In this document: piece by piece, positions 36,201-44,335 of the stretch
Layout of the letters: every line of letters starts with the position of its first letter
How positions within the stretch are numbered: the stretch's first letter is position 1
Assembly: GCF_028463985.1 (NCBI RefSeq)
Contig: NZ_CP116766.1
Span: 1,612,001 to 1,676,000 of the forward strand
DNA: 64,000 bases
Origin: Neisseria lisongii
GTDB taxonomy: Bacteria > Pseudomonadota > Gammaproteobacteria > Burkholderiales > Neisseriaceae
Direction of reading: 5' to 3'
Position numbers and translations under genes: made by a program
Notes under the pieces: generated by a model
Told to the model about the DNA's origin: nothing
The model's input: only the letters and a program-made list of their open reading frames with translations
Database searches by the model: none

Positions 36201-37048
36201 AAAAAGCCACCGTTCCCCTCATTCTCAGCGTTTTGCTGGCCGCCCAGCCCGCCTTTGCCGAACGCAACCCCGCCGACCCCTACGAACCCTACAACCGTGC
36301 CGTATCCAAATTCAACGACACCGCCGACCGCTACATCATGGCACCCGTTGCCCGAGGCTACCGCAAAATCACCCCACAACCCGTACGCACCGGCGTGAGC
36401 AACTTCTTCAACAACCTGCGTGATGTCGTCAGCTTCGGCAGCAACCTGCTGCGGCTCGACATCAAACGTGCCAGCGAAGACATCGTGCGGGTCGGCATCA
36501 ACACCACCTTCGGCATCGGCGGCCTGATCGACATCGCCGGTGCAGGCGGCGTACCCGACAACAAAAACACCTTGGGCGACACCCTCGCCTCATGGGGCTG
36601 GAAAAACAGCAACTACTTTGTCGTTCCCCTGCTCGGCCCCTCCACCGTGCGCGATACCGTCGGCAACGCCGTAACCACCGTTTATCCGGTGAAAAACACC
36701 TTTCTCAAAACCTCCGCCGAACGCTGGGGCAGCACCGGCCTGAACGCCGTCAACACTCGGGAAAACCTGCTCGACCTGACCGACAGCCTCGACGGCGCCG
36801 CCATCGATAAATACAGCTACACCCGAGACCTCTACATGCGCCTGCGCACCCAACAAACCGGCGGCACTTTACCCGAACAGGCAGACGACAACATCGACAT
36901 TGACGAACTGGTCAGCGACGAAACCGTCGGCGTTTCCGAACAACCCGACAACAGCATCACCGCCGATACCGTTGCAGAAACCGCCGCCTTGCCGGATACT
37001 TCCGAAGAAACCGCAAGCGAAGCCGTTGCCGAACATAGCGAACCATAA
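36197..37048 (+). CDS. mlaA: Outer membrane phospholipid-removing protein MlaA (VacJ)
   Basis: MlaA sits in the outer membrane, takes mislocalised phospholipids from the outer leaflet and passes them to MlaC. The 283-residue protein has the VacJ signature DPYEPYNRAVSKFND and later SNFFNNLRDVVSF and GIDIAGAGG-like segments. The signal peptide (1-20, ending PAFA) lacks a lipobox and the mature protein has no N-terminal cysteine, unlike the lipoprotein MlaA of E. coli. The C-terminal 60 residues are acidic and low complexity (ADDNIDIDELVSDE...SEETASEAVAE). A longer frame to 36017 runs over mlaB and is rejected. Operon end with an inverted DUS pair. Confidence 0.94.
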   Translation: MKKATVPLILSVLLAAQPAFAERNPADPYEPYNRAVSKFNDTADRYIMAPVARGYRKITPQPVRTGVSNFFNNLRDVVSFGSNLLRLDIKRASEDIVRVGINTTFGIGGLIDIAGAGGVPDNKNTLGDTLASWGWKNSNYFVVPLLGPSTVRDTVGNAVTTVYPVKNTFLKTSAERWGSTGLNAVNTRENLLDLTDSLDGAAIDKYSYTRDLYMRLRTQQTGGTLPEQADDNIDIDELVSDETVGVSEQPDNSITADTVAETAALPDTSEETASEAVAEHSEP

Positions 37049-37078
37049 TCCGCAATCTCTGTTTCCATATCCATACCA

Positions 37079-37111
37079 AGGCCGTCTGAAAACCCGATTT
37101 TCAGACGGCCT
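37079..37111. terminator. Inverted DUS pair, mla operon terminator
   Basis: AAGGCCGTCTGAAAA and TTTTCAGACGGCCTG with a six-base loop, followed by TTTTTT, 30 bp after mlaA. Confidence 0.85.
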
Positions 37112-37280
37112 GTTTTTTGTGCTGACCGGTACGCTTAAACCCATTACCAATATAGTTCTTTATAACTACAAAAAATCATCAATAATATTTACATATCTAA
37201 GCAAAAAGAGTAGGATTACTTCACCTTTCGGTCTTTCCGTCCGTTTTGACGCATAAACAATTAAATTACGAGGAAGAAGC

Positions 37281-38120
37281 ATGAAAAAATTATGGATACT
37301 TGGTGCGCTGGGTTTGAGCATGGCGGCGCAGGCGCACGATTTGTGGGTATCGGCTCCGACACATTTGGATTCCGGCAGCTCATTGCAGGCAGACTTGGGC
37401 TACAGCCATGATTTCCCGAATCTCGAAAAAATTGCCGCCGATCGGGTACACATTTTCAAACCGCTGCAATTAACCGACAAATCAGGAAAAACCGTTGATT
37501 TGACAAACCAAGGCGAAAATTACCAATATGTCTCCAAATCCCGTTTGAAAGACGATTCATATTGGATCGGTGCAGTGTACAAACCGACTTTTTGGTCGAA
37601 AAACAGCGAAGGCTGGAAACAGCTGACTTTAAAAGAATTGCCCGGCGCAACTTATTGCGAACAGGCACAAATGTTCGGCAAGGCTTTTTTACAGGTGGGC
37701 AACGGCAATACGGATGAAAATGTGCTGACCCGTCCGCTCGGCCATGAATTGGAACTGATTCCGCTGAAAAACCCGAATGAAGTCAAAGTCGGCGATTTGT
37801 TGCCTGTTAAAGTGCTGTACCAAGGCAAACCGTTGGCAAAAGCAACAGTTACCGCAAGCTCGGACACGCTGGCGGAAATGGATCTGACAGCAACCCACGA
37901 CCACCGCGAACCGCAGGGCTTTTCAGGAAAAACCGATAAAGACGGCGTAGTCAATGTAATTCCCTTAATCGAAGGCTTGTGGAAAATCAAAGCCGTCCAT
38001 CAATCAGGCTATGCCGATAAAAGCATTTGCGGCGAAGACAATACCTACGCCACGCTGATTATGCCGATTGGCACAAACCGTGCAGCCGAGCGGCACGAAC
38101 ATCATCACCATCATCATTGA
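37281..38120 (+). CDS. DUF4198 periplasmic protein with histidine tail
   Basis: A 279-residue exported protein: signal peptide MKKLWILGALGLSMAAQA, then HDLWVSAP, the N-terminal hallmark of DUF4198 proteins. Relatives often sit with nickel or cobalt transport genes and are thought to handle metal in the periplasm. The C-terminus ends RHEHHHHHH, a natural hexahistidine tail well suited to metal binding. The two mature cysteines are one in TYCEQAQMF and one in SICGEDN. The upstream 170 bp is unusually AT-rich, and a strong GAGGAAGAAG ribosome binding site precedes the start. No transporter gene is adjacent. The metal role is inference. Confidence 0.8.
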   Translation: MKKLWILGALGLSMAAQAHDLWVSAPTHLDSGSSLQADLGYSHDFPNLEKIAADRVHIFKPLQLTDKSGKTVDLTNQGENYQYVSKSRLKDDSYWIGAVYKPTFWSKNSEGWKQLTLKELPGATYCEQAQMFGKAFLQVGNGNTDENVLTRPLGHELELIPLKNPNEVKVGDLLPVKVLYQGKPLAKATVTASSDTLAEMDLTATHDHREPQGFSGKTDKDGVVNVIPLIEGLWKIKAVHQSGYADKSICGEDNTYATLIMPIGTNRAAERHEHHHHHH

Positions 38121-38140
38121 TTGAAACCGCAAGGTTAAAA

Positions 38141-38171
38141 AAGCCGTCTGAACCAGTTTTCAGACGGCTTT
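38141..38171. terminator. Inverted DUS pair after the DUF4198 gene
   Basis: AAGCCGTCTGAA and TTCAGACGGCTT around a short loop, with an A-run before and TTT after. It forms a good hairpin terminator. Confidence 0.8.
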
Positions 38172-38304
38172 ACCTTTCAACATCTGTCGCATTTTCCCCA
38201 ACAGCCGCATTCGGCGGCGGTCTGCTGTTTCCCGATTTCGCAAAGCTGCTTTTAATCTGTCCGCCTTTGCTATATCATTCCCTAATCTAAAAAAAGGAAA
38301 CATT

Positions 38305-38667
38305 ATGTACGAAGTAAACCGCAGCGTTTTTCTGCTTGTGCCGCTCGATCCGTTTTGGAACTGGCTGCAAACCCTGCCCGGCAACCATCTGGCCGATCTC
38401 ACTTTGGAAGACCTTCAGGCCGATGCCAATTCCTATCTTGTGCGTCCGTGTGAAAACGCCGATGAAGTGTGGGACGAAATCGAAGCGCGTTTTGAAGACA
38501 TTTTTGCCGCCGAACTGGCCGACTGGTGCGAAGACGAAAGCTATTGGCCCGACCTGCACGCCGATATTTTCAACGAATGGTTCGATATCCAGCTCTCAAC
38601 CGTCATCACCGACCTCGAAGCCGAGCCGTTGGCACGAGACGAATTTCAGCCTTTCAATCTGAACTGA
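38305..38667 (+). CDS. Acidic conserved hypothetical protein (120 aa)
   Basis: I do not recognise a family name. The 120 residues contain no membrane segment or signal and are strongly acidic and rich in tryptophan (WNWLQTLPGN, ADEVWDEIEARFEDIFAAEL, DWCEDESYWPDL, FNEWFDIQ). The acidic, aromatic pattern suggests a small soluble protein that binds a basic partner. It has AAAGGAAAC upstream of its ATG. It is followed after 14 bp by a thioesterase and then a thioredoxin-like gene on the same strand, probably one operon. Confidence 0.7.
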   Translation: MYEVNRSVFLLVPLDPFWNWLQTLPGNHLADLTLEDLQADANSYLVRPCENADEVWDEIEARFEDIFAAELADWCEDESYWPDLHADIFNEWFDIQLSTVITDLEAEPLARDEFQPFNLN

Positions 38668-38681
38668 GGCCGTCTGAAAAG

Positions 38682-39068
38682 ATGCAGATCCGTGTCCGCA
38701 ACTATCATCTCGACGGCTACGGCCACGTCAATAACGCCCGCTATCTCGAGTTTCTCGAAGAAGCCCGCTGGGCGTTTTTCGACACGCAGGGCTGGCTGCC
38801 GCTGCTGGACAATATCTGTCTAGCGGTGGTGCGTGCCGATTTGCGCTACCGCCGCCCTGCCTTTGCCGGCGATGATTTGCGGGTGCATATCGAAGTGAAA
38901 GAACTGAGCAGCCGCTATCTGGTGTTGCGCCAGAATATCGAACTCGCCGCCCAAGGCAAAAACGCTGTCGAAGCCGACATCACGCTGATGCCGATTGATG
39001 CCGCCAGCGGCAAAGCCGTGCGCCTGCCCGAATCTTTATTTAACCTTTTGAACACGCTGAACGCATGA
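38682..39068 (+). CDS. Acyl-CoA thioesterase, 4HBT hotdog family (YbgC/FadM-like)
   Basis: A 128-residue single hotdog-domain thioesterase. The active-site segment is YHLDGYGHVNNARYLEFLEEARW (Asp and His in HLDGYGHVNN), as in YbgC and FadM, which hydrolyse acyl-CoA thioesters. The substrate chain length is unknown. A DUS (GGCCGTCTGAAAAG) occupies the 14 bp between the previous stop and this start, so the Shine-Dalgarno must be the GAGG before it. It overlaps the next gene by four bases (ATGA). Confidence 0.88.
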   Translation: MQIRVRNYHLDGYGHVNNARYLEFLEEARWAFFDTQGWLPLLDNICLAVVRADLRYRRPAFAGDDLRVHIEVKELSSRYLVLRQNIELAAQGKNAVEADITLMPIDAASGKAVRLPESLFNLLNTLNA

Positions 39069-39553
39069 AAAAACTGATTTCCCTTGCCGCCGTCGCCATT
39101 GTCGGCGTTTTACTTGCCTTAGTGCTGATTCCGTCCAAAGCCGCTGCGCCGGCGTTTACCCTGCCCGATTTGCAGGGCCGAACCGTCAGCAATGCCGATT
39201 TGCAGGGCAAAGTCAGCTTTATCAATTTCTGGTTTCCCTCCTGCCCCGGCTGCGTAACCGAAATGCCCAAAGTCATCAAAATGGCGAAAGACTATCAAGG
39301 CAAAAACTTCCAAGTTTTGGGCATTGCCGAACCGATTGACCAGATTGAAAGCGTGCAGCAATACGTCCGAGACTACGGCCTGCCCTTCCGTGTGATGTAC
39401 GACGGCGACAAAACCATCGGCAAAGCCTTCGGCACGCAGGTTTACCCGACCTCGTTTTTAATCGGCAAAAACGGCGAAATCCTGAAAACCTTTGTCGGCG
39501 AACCCGACTTCGCCGCCCTTTACCGCCAAATCGATCAGGAATTGGAAAAATAA
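39065..39553 (+). CDS. TlpA/ResA-like membrane-anchored thioredoxin
   Basis: A 162-residue thioredoxin-fold protein held to the inner membrane by an N-terminal helix (about 4-23), with the domain in the periplasm. The redox motif is C60-P-G-C63 in FWFPSCPGCVTEMP. The cis-proline region is QVYPTSFLIGKNG. TlpA-family proteins reduce specific periplasmic disulfides, for example during cytochrome c maturation or copper delivery. The CPGC dipeptide is less common than CPPC or CEPC. It is coupled to the thioesterase gene by an ATGA overlap. Confidence 0.88.
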   Translation: MKKLISLAAVAIVGVLLALVLIPSKAAAPAFTLPDLQGRTVSNADLQGKVSFINFWFPSCPGCVTEMPKVIKMAKDYQGKNFQVLGIAEPIDQIESVQQYVRDYGLPFRVMYDGDKTIGKAFGTQVYPTSFLIGKNGEILKTFVGEPDFAALYRQIDQELEK

Positions 39554-39681
39554 TTGCATTTCATGAAAATGCCGCCATATACCCCGTTCCGCCCGAACAA
39601 AACACGCTTTTCAGACGGCCTAAACAGGCAAACCGCCCGCCAAGACCGTCTGAAAACACAAAATAATGATTAGAGAACACC

Positions 39682-40833
39682 ATGAAATTTATTGACGAAG
39701 CAAAAATCGAAGTCGTTGCCGGTAAAGGCGGCAACGGCGCAGCCAGTTTCCGCCGCGAAAAATTCGTACCCCGCGGCGGGCCGGACGGCGGCGACGGCGG
39801 CAAAGGCGGCAGCGTGTGGGCGGTTGCCGACGAAAACACCAACACCCTCGTCGAATACCGTTTCGTCAAACGCTATCAGGCGAAAAACGGCGAAAAAGGC
39901 CACGGTTCCGACCGCTACGGCGCAGGCGCAGACGACATCGAACTGCGTATGCCCGTCGGCACCCTGATTCGGGACACCGACACCGACGAAATCGTCGCCG
40001 ACCTCACCCACCACGGCCAACGTGTGTGCCTCGCCAAAGGCGGCAAAGGCGGTTTGGGCAACATCCACTTCAAATCCTCGGTAAACCGTGCGCCCAAACA
40101 GTCCACGCCTGGCGAAGAAGGCGAAGCCCGCTCGCTGCATTTGGAACTGAAAGTCCTCGCCGATGTCGGTCTTTTAGGCATGCCCAACGCCGGCAAATCC
40201 ACCCTGATTTCCGCCGTATCCGCCGCCCGCCCGAAAATCGCCAACTACCCGTTTACCACCCTGCACCCGAATCTGGGCGTGGTGCGTTTGGACGAAAACA
40301 ACAGCTTCGTTATGGCAGACATTCCCGGCCTGATCGAAGGCGCAGCCGAAGGCGCAGGCTTGGGACACCGTTTCCTCAAACACCTCTCCCGCACCGGCCT
40401 GCTGCTGCACGTCGTCGATTTGGCTCCGTTTGACGAAAGCGTCAACCCCGCCGCCGAAGCCTTGGCGATTGTCGAAGAGCTGCGCAAATACGACGAAACC
40501 CTCTACGACAAACCCCGCTGGCTGATTTTAAACAAACTCGATATGCTCGGCGAAGAAGAAGCCGAAGCACGCACCGCCGACTTCCTCGCCCAAATCGGCT
40601 GGGACTACCCCGAACCCGACGACCGCTTCCAATTCGACCTGACCACCCCGCGCCTCTTCAAAATCAGTGCCTTAGCACACCAAGGCACACAAGAACTCGT
40701 ACGCCAAATCGGTATGTATCTGAATGAGAAAAAACGGGTTGAAGCCGAAAAAGCAGCGGCAGAACAAGCGGCAAACGCCGAAACCGCCCAACAGCAGCCG
40801 CAGACCAATACCGGCGTTTTAGTAGCGGAATAA
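39682..40833 (+). CDS. obgE: Obg family GTPase ObgE/CgtA
   Basis: An essential GTPase that binds the 50S subunit late in assembly and responds to ppGpp. Its 383 residues comprise the glycine-rich Obg fold (about 1-158: GKGGNGAASFRREKFVPRGG, DGGDGGKGG), then the G domain with GMPNAGKST (166-174), DIPGLIEGA, and NKLD. A C-terminal acidic and Gln-rich tail ends VLVAE. It is monocistronic, preceded by DUS and followed by two outward-facing DUS. Confidence 0.97.
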   Translation: MKFIDEAKIEVVAGKGGNGAASFRREKFVPRGGPDGGDGGKGGSVWAVADENTNTLVEYRFVKRYQAKNGEKGHGSDRYGAGADDIELRMPVGTLIRDTDTDEIVADLTHHGQRVCLAKGGKGGLGNIHFKSSVNRAPKQSTPGEEGEARSLHLELKVLADVGLLGMPNAGKSTLISAVSAARPKIANYPFTTLHPNLGVVRLDENNSFVMADIPGLIEGAAEGAGLGHRFLKHLSRTGLLLHVVDLAPFDESVNPAAEALAIVEELRKYDETLYDKPRWLILNKLDMLGEEEAEARTADFLAQIGWDYPEPDDRFQFDLTTPRLFKISALAHQGTQELVRQIGMYLNEKKRVEAEKAAAEQAANAETAQQQPQTNTGVLVAE

Positions 40834-40836
40834 AGA

Positions 40837-40875
40837 TTTTCAGACGGCCTTTTTGTGATACAGGCCGTCTGAAAA
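40837..40875. terminator. DUS pair between obgE and the Abi gene
   Basis: TTTTCAGACGGCCT followed by TTTTTG, then CAGGCCGTCTGAAAA. It can form a hairpin just after the obgE stop. Confidence 0.6.
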
Positions 40876-40902
40876 CCGCATCATTCATTGAAAGCCCCAA
40901 TC

Positions 40903-41838
40903 ATGCAACCGCCTCACCCTAAAATATGGCTGAGTTTTGACCAGCAGCTTGAGCTTTTGAAAACACGAGGCTTACATATTTCCGATGATGCCAAAGCAAC
41001 AGAATATTTGGCACGCATTGGATATTACCGTTTGAGCGGCTATTTCTATGCCATGCGTGAAAGAAACGGGAACATAATCGGCGATCATTTCAAATCAGGT
41101 GCCGGTTTTCAAGATGCGGTTTTGCTCTATATTTTTGATAAGAAACTGAGATTGCTCGTTTTAGATGCATTGGAACGCATTGAAATTGCCCTTAGGGTTG
41201 ATGTTTCCCACCATCTCGGCCGTTTGGATAAATTTGCCTACCGGAATCCCGATTTACTGCACCATTCTTTCAGCAAAACAACATCAGACCAGCACAGCCG
41301 CCACACTGATTGGTTAAACAAACACGAACAGCTGATTAAGCGGTCAAAAGAAGAATTTATCCTGCACAATAAGGTAAAATACGGCTTACCCTTACCGATT
41401 TGGGTTGCCTGCGAAGTTTGGGATTTCGGCTGTCTTTCCACCTTATTCGGCGGCATGAAGGAAAACGATCAAGATGCCGTTGCACAAAAATACGGTATCC
41501 GAAACGGACGGATATTCGCCAGCTGGCTGCGCAGCCTGAACTATTTGAGAAACATCTGCGCCCATCACAGCCGCCTGTGGAACCGAAACATTACCGTCCA
41601 ACCCAAACTTCCTCCTGCATCAGATACCGCTTGGGTCGGAATATTTGGCGAAAAACATAAAGCCCGCTGCTTTTTATTGCTGTATCTGTGCCGGCATTTA
41701 TTAAAAGTCATCAATCCACAATCAAGTTGGCCGCAACGAATGAAACAACATTTGTCCGATTTCCCCGATTTAACACATCTGGGGCTGAATTTAAAAGGTA
41801 TGGGCGTACCTGATGACTGGGAAAACCACTGGGCATGA
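40903..41838 (+). CDS. Abi family protein (AbiD/AbiF-like) with HEPN motif
   Basis: A 311-residue protein of the Abi_2 family, named after lactococcal AbiD/AbiF proteins that abort phage infection. The N-terminus KIWLSFDQQLELLKTRGL and IGYYRLSGYFYAM and the later DKKLRLLVLDALERIEIALRV are family landmarks. Near the C-terminus it has R216-N-I-C-A-H221 (RNICAHHSRLWNR), fitting the HEPN ribonuclease pattern R-x4-6-H, so RNA cleavage is plausible. Codons are more AT-rich than in obgE or cysS on either side. It is alone, with no recognisable antitoxin or partner. The ATG at 40903 is chosen over a TTG five codons upstream. Family is confident; phage defence is inference. Confidence 0.85.
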   Translation: MQPPHPKIWLSFDQQLELLKTRGLHISDDAKATEYLARIGYYRLSGYFYAMRERNGNIIGDHFKSGAGFQDAVLLYIFDKKLRLLVLDALERIEIALRVDVSHHLGRLDKFAYRNPDLLHHSFSKTTSDQHSRHTDWLNKHEQLIKRSKEEFILHNKVKYGLPLPIWVACEVWDFGCLSTLFGGMKENDQDAVAQKYGIRNGRIFASWLRSLNYLRNICAHHSRLWNRNITVQPKLPPASDTAWVGIFGEKHKARCFLLLYLCRHLLKVINPQSSWPQRMKQHLSDFPDLTHLGLNLKGMGVPDDWENHWA

Positions 41839-41951
41839 AAAAACTCCCCAGCAGCCATACCGAAACGATATAACCGAGAGGAGCCGTGTTGTATGCAAAT
41901 ATAACCGACTCCACCCTGACTGTCAAATTTACATTTATTTTTTTACCGATC

Positions 41952-43358
41952 ATGCTAAACATCTACAACACCCTGACCCGCCAAAAAGAACCCTTCACCC
42001 CCATCAACCCTGAAAACGTGCGTATGTACGTTTGCGGCATGACGGTTTACGACTATTGCCATCTCGGTCATGCCCGTGTGATGGTGGTGTTCGATATGAT
42101 TGCCCGCTGGCTGCGCCAAAGCGGTTATCCGCTCACTTATGTGCGCAACATCACCGACATCGACGACAAAATCATTGCCCGTGCAGCGGAAAACGGGGAA
42201 AGCATCGGCGATTTGACCGGACGCTTTATCCAAGCCATGCACGAAGATGCGGACGCTTTGGGCGTGCTGCGTCCCGACATCGAGCCGAAGGCGACGGAAA
42301 ACATTGCGCAGATGATTGCGATGATTGAGCGGCTGATTGCCAAAGACAAAGCGTATGCGGCGGATAACGGCGACGTGTATTATGCGGTGCGTGAATTTGC
42401 GGCATACGGTCAGCTTTCGGGCAAATCTTTAGACGATTTGCGTGCGGGCGAACGGGTGGAAGTGGACGGTTTCAAACGTGATCCGCTGGATTTTGTGTTG
42501 TGGAAAGCGGCGAAAGCGGGCGAACCGGCTTGGGAAAGCCCGTGGGGCTTGGGTCGTCCGGGCTGGCATATCGAATGTTCGGCGATGAGCGAAAACCTGT
42601 TCGGCGACACCTTCGATATTCACGGCGGCGGCGCAGATTTGCAGTTTCCGCACCATGAAAACGAAATCGCCCAAAGCGTGGGGGCAAACGGCCATTCCTG
42701 CGGCCACCAACACGGCGGCAAAACCATTGAAAGCCATGTGAAATATTGGCTGCACAACGGTTTTATCCGTGTGGACGGCGAAAAAATGTCCAAATCGCTG
42801 GGCAATTTCTTCACCATTCGCGACGTGTTGAAACAATACGATCCCGAAGTGGTGCGTTTCTTTATCCTGCGTGCGCACTACCGCAGTCCGCTGAATTATT
42901 CCGATGCGCATCTGGACGATGCCAAAGGTGCGCTGACCCGTCTCTATACGGCGCTGAAAAACACCATGCCGTCTGAAAATCCGTCGGATTTGGAGAATGA
43001 TTACGCCCGCCGCTTTATGGCGGCGATGAATGACGATTTCGACACTGTACAGGCGGTGGCGGTATTGTTTGAACTGGCAAACGAGGTCAATAAAACCCAA
43101 AACGCCGAACTGGCGGCCTGTCTGAAACATCTGGCGGGCATCATCGGCCTGCTGCAACGCAACCCGACCGAATTTCTGCAGGGCGGTTCGGTTTCAGACG
43201 GCCTGTCTAATGAAGAGATCGAAGCCTTAATCGAAGCCCGCAAACAGGCCCGTGCCGATAAAAACTGGGCGGAATCCGACCGTATTCGGGACGAGCTGGC
43301 CGCTGCGAATATTATTTTGGAAGACAAGGCCGGTCAAACCACTTGGCGCAGGGCTTAG
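41952..43358 (+). CDS. cysS: Cysteinyl-tRNA synthetase
   Basis: A class I synthetase charging tRNA-Cys, 468 residues. It has the zinc ligand and HIGH-like region VRMYVCGMTVYDYCHLGHAR, the zinc region GWHIECSAMSENLFGD and HGGGADLQFPHHENEIAQS, and KMSKS at 278-282. The HIGH motif appears as HLGH, common in CysRS. The first ATG of the frame (41886) lies 22 codons upstream with an odd hydrophobic leader, so MLNIYNTLTRQKEPF is taken as the start. TMPSENPS and VSDGLSNEEIE contain DUS read in frame. Confidence 0.97.
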   Translation: MLNIYNTLTRQKEPFTPINPENVRMYVCGMTVYDYCHLGHARVMVVFDMIARWLRQSGYPLTYVRNITDIDDKIIARAAENGESIGDLTGRFIQAMHEDADALGVLRPDIEPKATENIAQMIAMIERLIAKDKAYAADNGDVYYAVREFAAYGQLSGKSLDDLRAGERVEVDGFKRDPLDFVLWKAAKAGEPAWESPWGLGRPGWHIECSAMSENLFGDTFDIHGGGADLQFPHHENEIAQSVGANGHSCGHQHGGKTIESHVKYWLHNGFIRVDGEKMSKSLGNFFTIRDVLKQYDPEVVRFFILRAHYRSPLNYSDAHLDDAKGALTRLYTALKNTMPSENPSDLENDYARRFMAAMNDDFDTVQAVAVLFELANEVNKTQNAELAACLKHLAGIIGLLQRNPTEFLQGGSVSDGLSNEEIEALIEARKQARADKNWAESDRIRDELAAANIILEDKAGQTTWRRA

Positions 43359-43386
43359 TCTGCATATAGAAAATTCGCTTGAAAAC

Positions 43387-43427
43387 ATGCCGTCTGAAAA
43401 TGTGTTAACTGCATTTTCAGACGGCCT
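43387..43427. terminator. Inverted DUS pair, cysS terminator
   Basis: ATGCCGTCTGAAAA (43387-43400) faces TTTTCAGACGGCCT (43414-43427) and is followed by TTTTCC. The remaining gene-free stretch to 43699 holds a DUS-linked repeat and a CREE remnant. Confidence 0.75.
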
Positions 43428-43574
43428 TTTTCCAATCAAAACACCATGATTTTCGTTTTCAATCTTGATGCACAACCGAAAAATATAACATGCGGCCCCC
43501 TTCCTGTCAGCGGGACGGGGAATCGTGTGTAGCGTGCTTGCCTAAGCATGCACGAAGTCTTTAAAGTTGATTCA

Positions 43575-43660
43575 ATGCCGTCTGAAAACCGTAGGTTTCG
43601 CCAAAACGAGCAAAGCAAGTTTCTGCGCAGCTAAAACCGTAGATTTCGCTAAAATCGGGA
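43575..43660. repeat. DUS-linked repeat, double unit
   Basis: An AT-DUS (about 43575-43586) followed by the two modules of the DUS-linked repeat: AACCGTAGGTTTCGCCAAAA, then CGAGCAAAGCAAGTTTCTGC, then GCAGCTAAAACCGTAG and ATTTCGCTAAAA. It shows the modular order most clearly in the window. Confidence 0.7.
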
Positions 43661-43680
43661 AAAGATAGTTTGCGTTATCA

Positions 43681-43702
43681 TACTTTTAAAGTGAATACAC
43701 TA
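43681..43702. repeat. CREE end remnant
   Basis: TACTTTTAAAGTGAATACAC followed by TATA matches the right end of the CREE-like elements here without any interior or left end. Confidence 0.55.
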
Positions 43703-44227
43703 TAGTGAATTCTGCTCCGCCAGCAAATACTTCTTCACTACCGCCGGATTGCCCGCTGCCAGCGAATACGGTGGTACGTCTTTGGTGACCACCGCCCCTG
43801 CGCCGATTACGGCGCCTTTGCCGATGGTTACGCCGCCCATAATAATTGCCCGCCGCCCGATCCACACATCGTCTTCAATCACAATCGGGCGGGTTTCGGT
43901 GTAGCCGGAAAAGCGCTTGGCATCCGTATCAAAACGGTGGGCATTGCTGTAAAACAGGCATTCGGGGCCCATCATCACCCGCTTTCCGATCCGCAGCCCA
44001 CGGCAAATCTCGCAATCAACGCCGATGCCCGAATCATCGCCCAATTCGGTATCCGCCAGCACATACGCTCCTTTTTCGATATTGATGTTCCGCCCCAAGT
44101 GCGGCGAAATCCGCCTTGCCAGCGCCGCACGGATACGCTTTGCCACCGTGCCGAACGGTTTTTGATGGGACGGCGGCAAAATTGTGCCGATCATCATCAG
44201 CAGTCGTAAAAAGATTTTCTGTTTCAT
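43700..44227 (-). CDS. Hexapeptide-repeat acyltransferase (WcaF/maltose acetyltransferase-like)
   Basis: A 175-residue left-handed beta-helix acetyltransferase. Hexapeptide repeats run from IEKGAYVLADTELGDDSGIG through IEDDVWIGRRAIIMGGVTIG and KGAVIGAGAVVTKDVPPYSL, with the typical catalytic-loop NAHRFDTD. Such enzymes O-acetylate sugars or polysaccharides with acetyl-CoA. It follows lpxA on the same strand, after an inverted DUS pair, so it may belong to the lipid A cluster or be independent. The acceptor is unknown. The start MKQKIFL is preferred; a longer frame begins inside a DUS. Confidence 0.82.
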   Translation of the reverse strand: MKQKIFLRLLMMIGTILPPSHQKPFGTVAKRIRAALARRISPHLGRNINIEKGAYVLADTELGDDSGIGVDCEICRGLRIGKRVMMGPECLFYSNAHRFDTDAKRFSGYTETRPIVIEDDVWIGRRAIIMGGVTIGKGAVIGAGAVVTKDVPPYSLAAGNPAVVKKYLLAEQNSL

Positions 44228-44253
44228 GGATTTGTCTTTCACAGCGGATACAG

Positions 44254-44325
44254 CAATGCCGTCTGAAAACGGCATTATCGGTTTTTGCTGCGCAAAATCC
44301 GCTTTTCTCGTTTTCAGACGGCATG
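44254..44325. terminator. Inverted AT-DUS pair after lpxA
   Basis: ATGCCGTCTGAAAACGGC (about 44254) and TTTTCAGACGGCAT (about 44312-44325) flank a loop with TTTTTGCTGCGCAAAATCC. Confidence 0.55.
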
Positions 44326-44335
44326 GTACAAATGT

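Noticed and set aside
43481..43570. GC-rich segment after cysS examined as a possible tRNA or small RNA
   Set aside because: No cloverleaf or terminator could be formed; only a short GTGCTTGCC...GGCATGCAC-type imperfect pairing is present.
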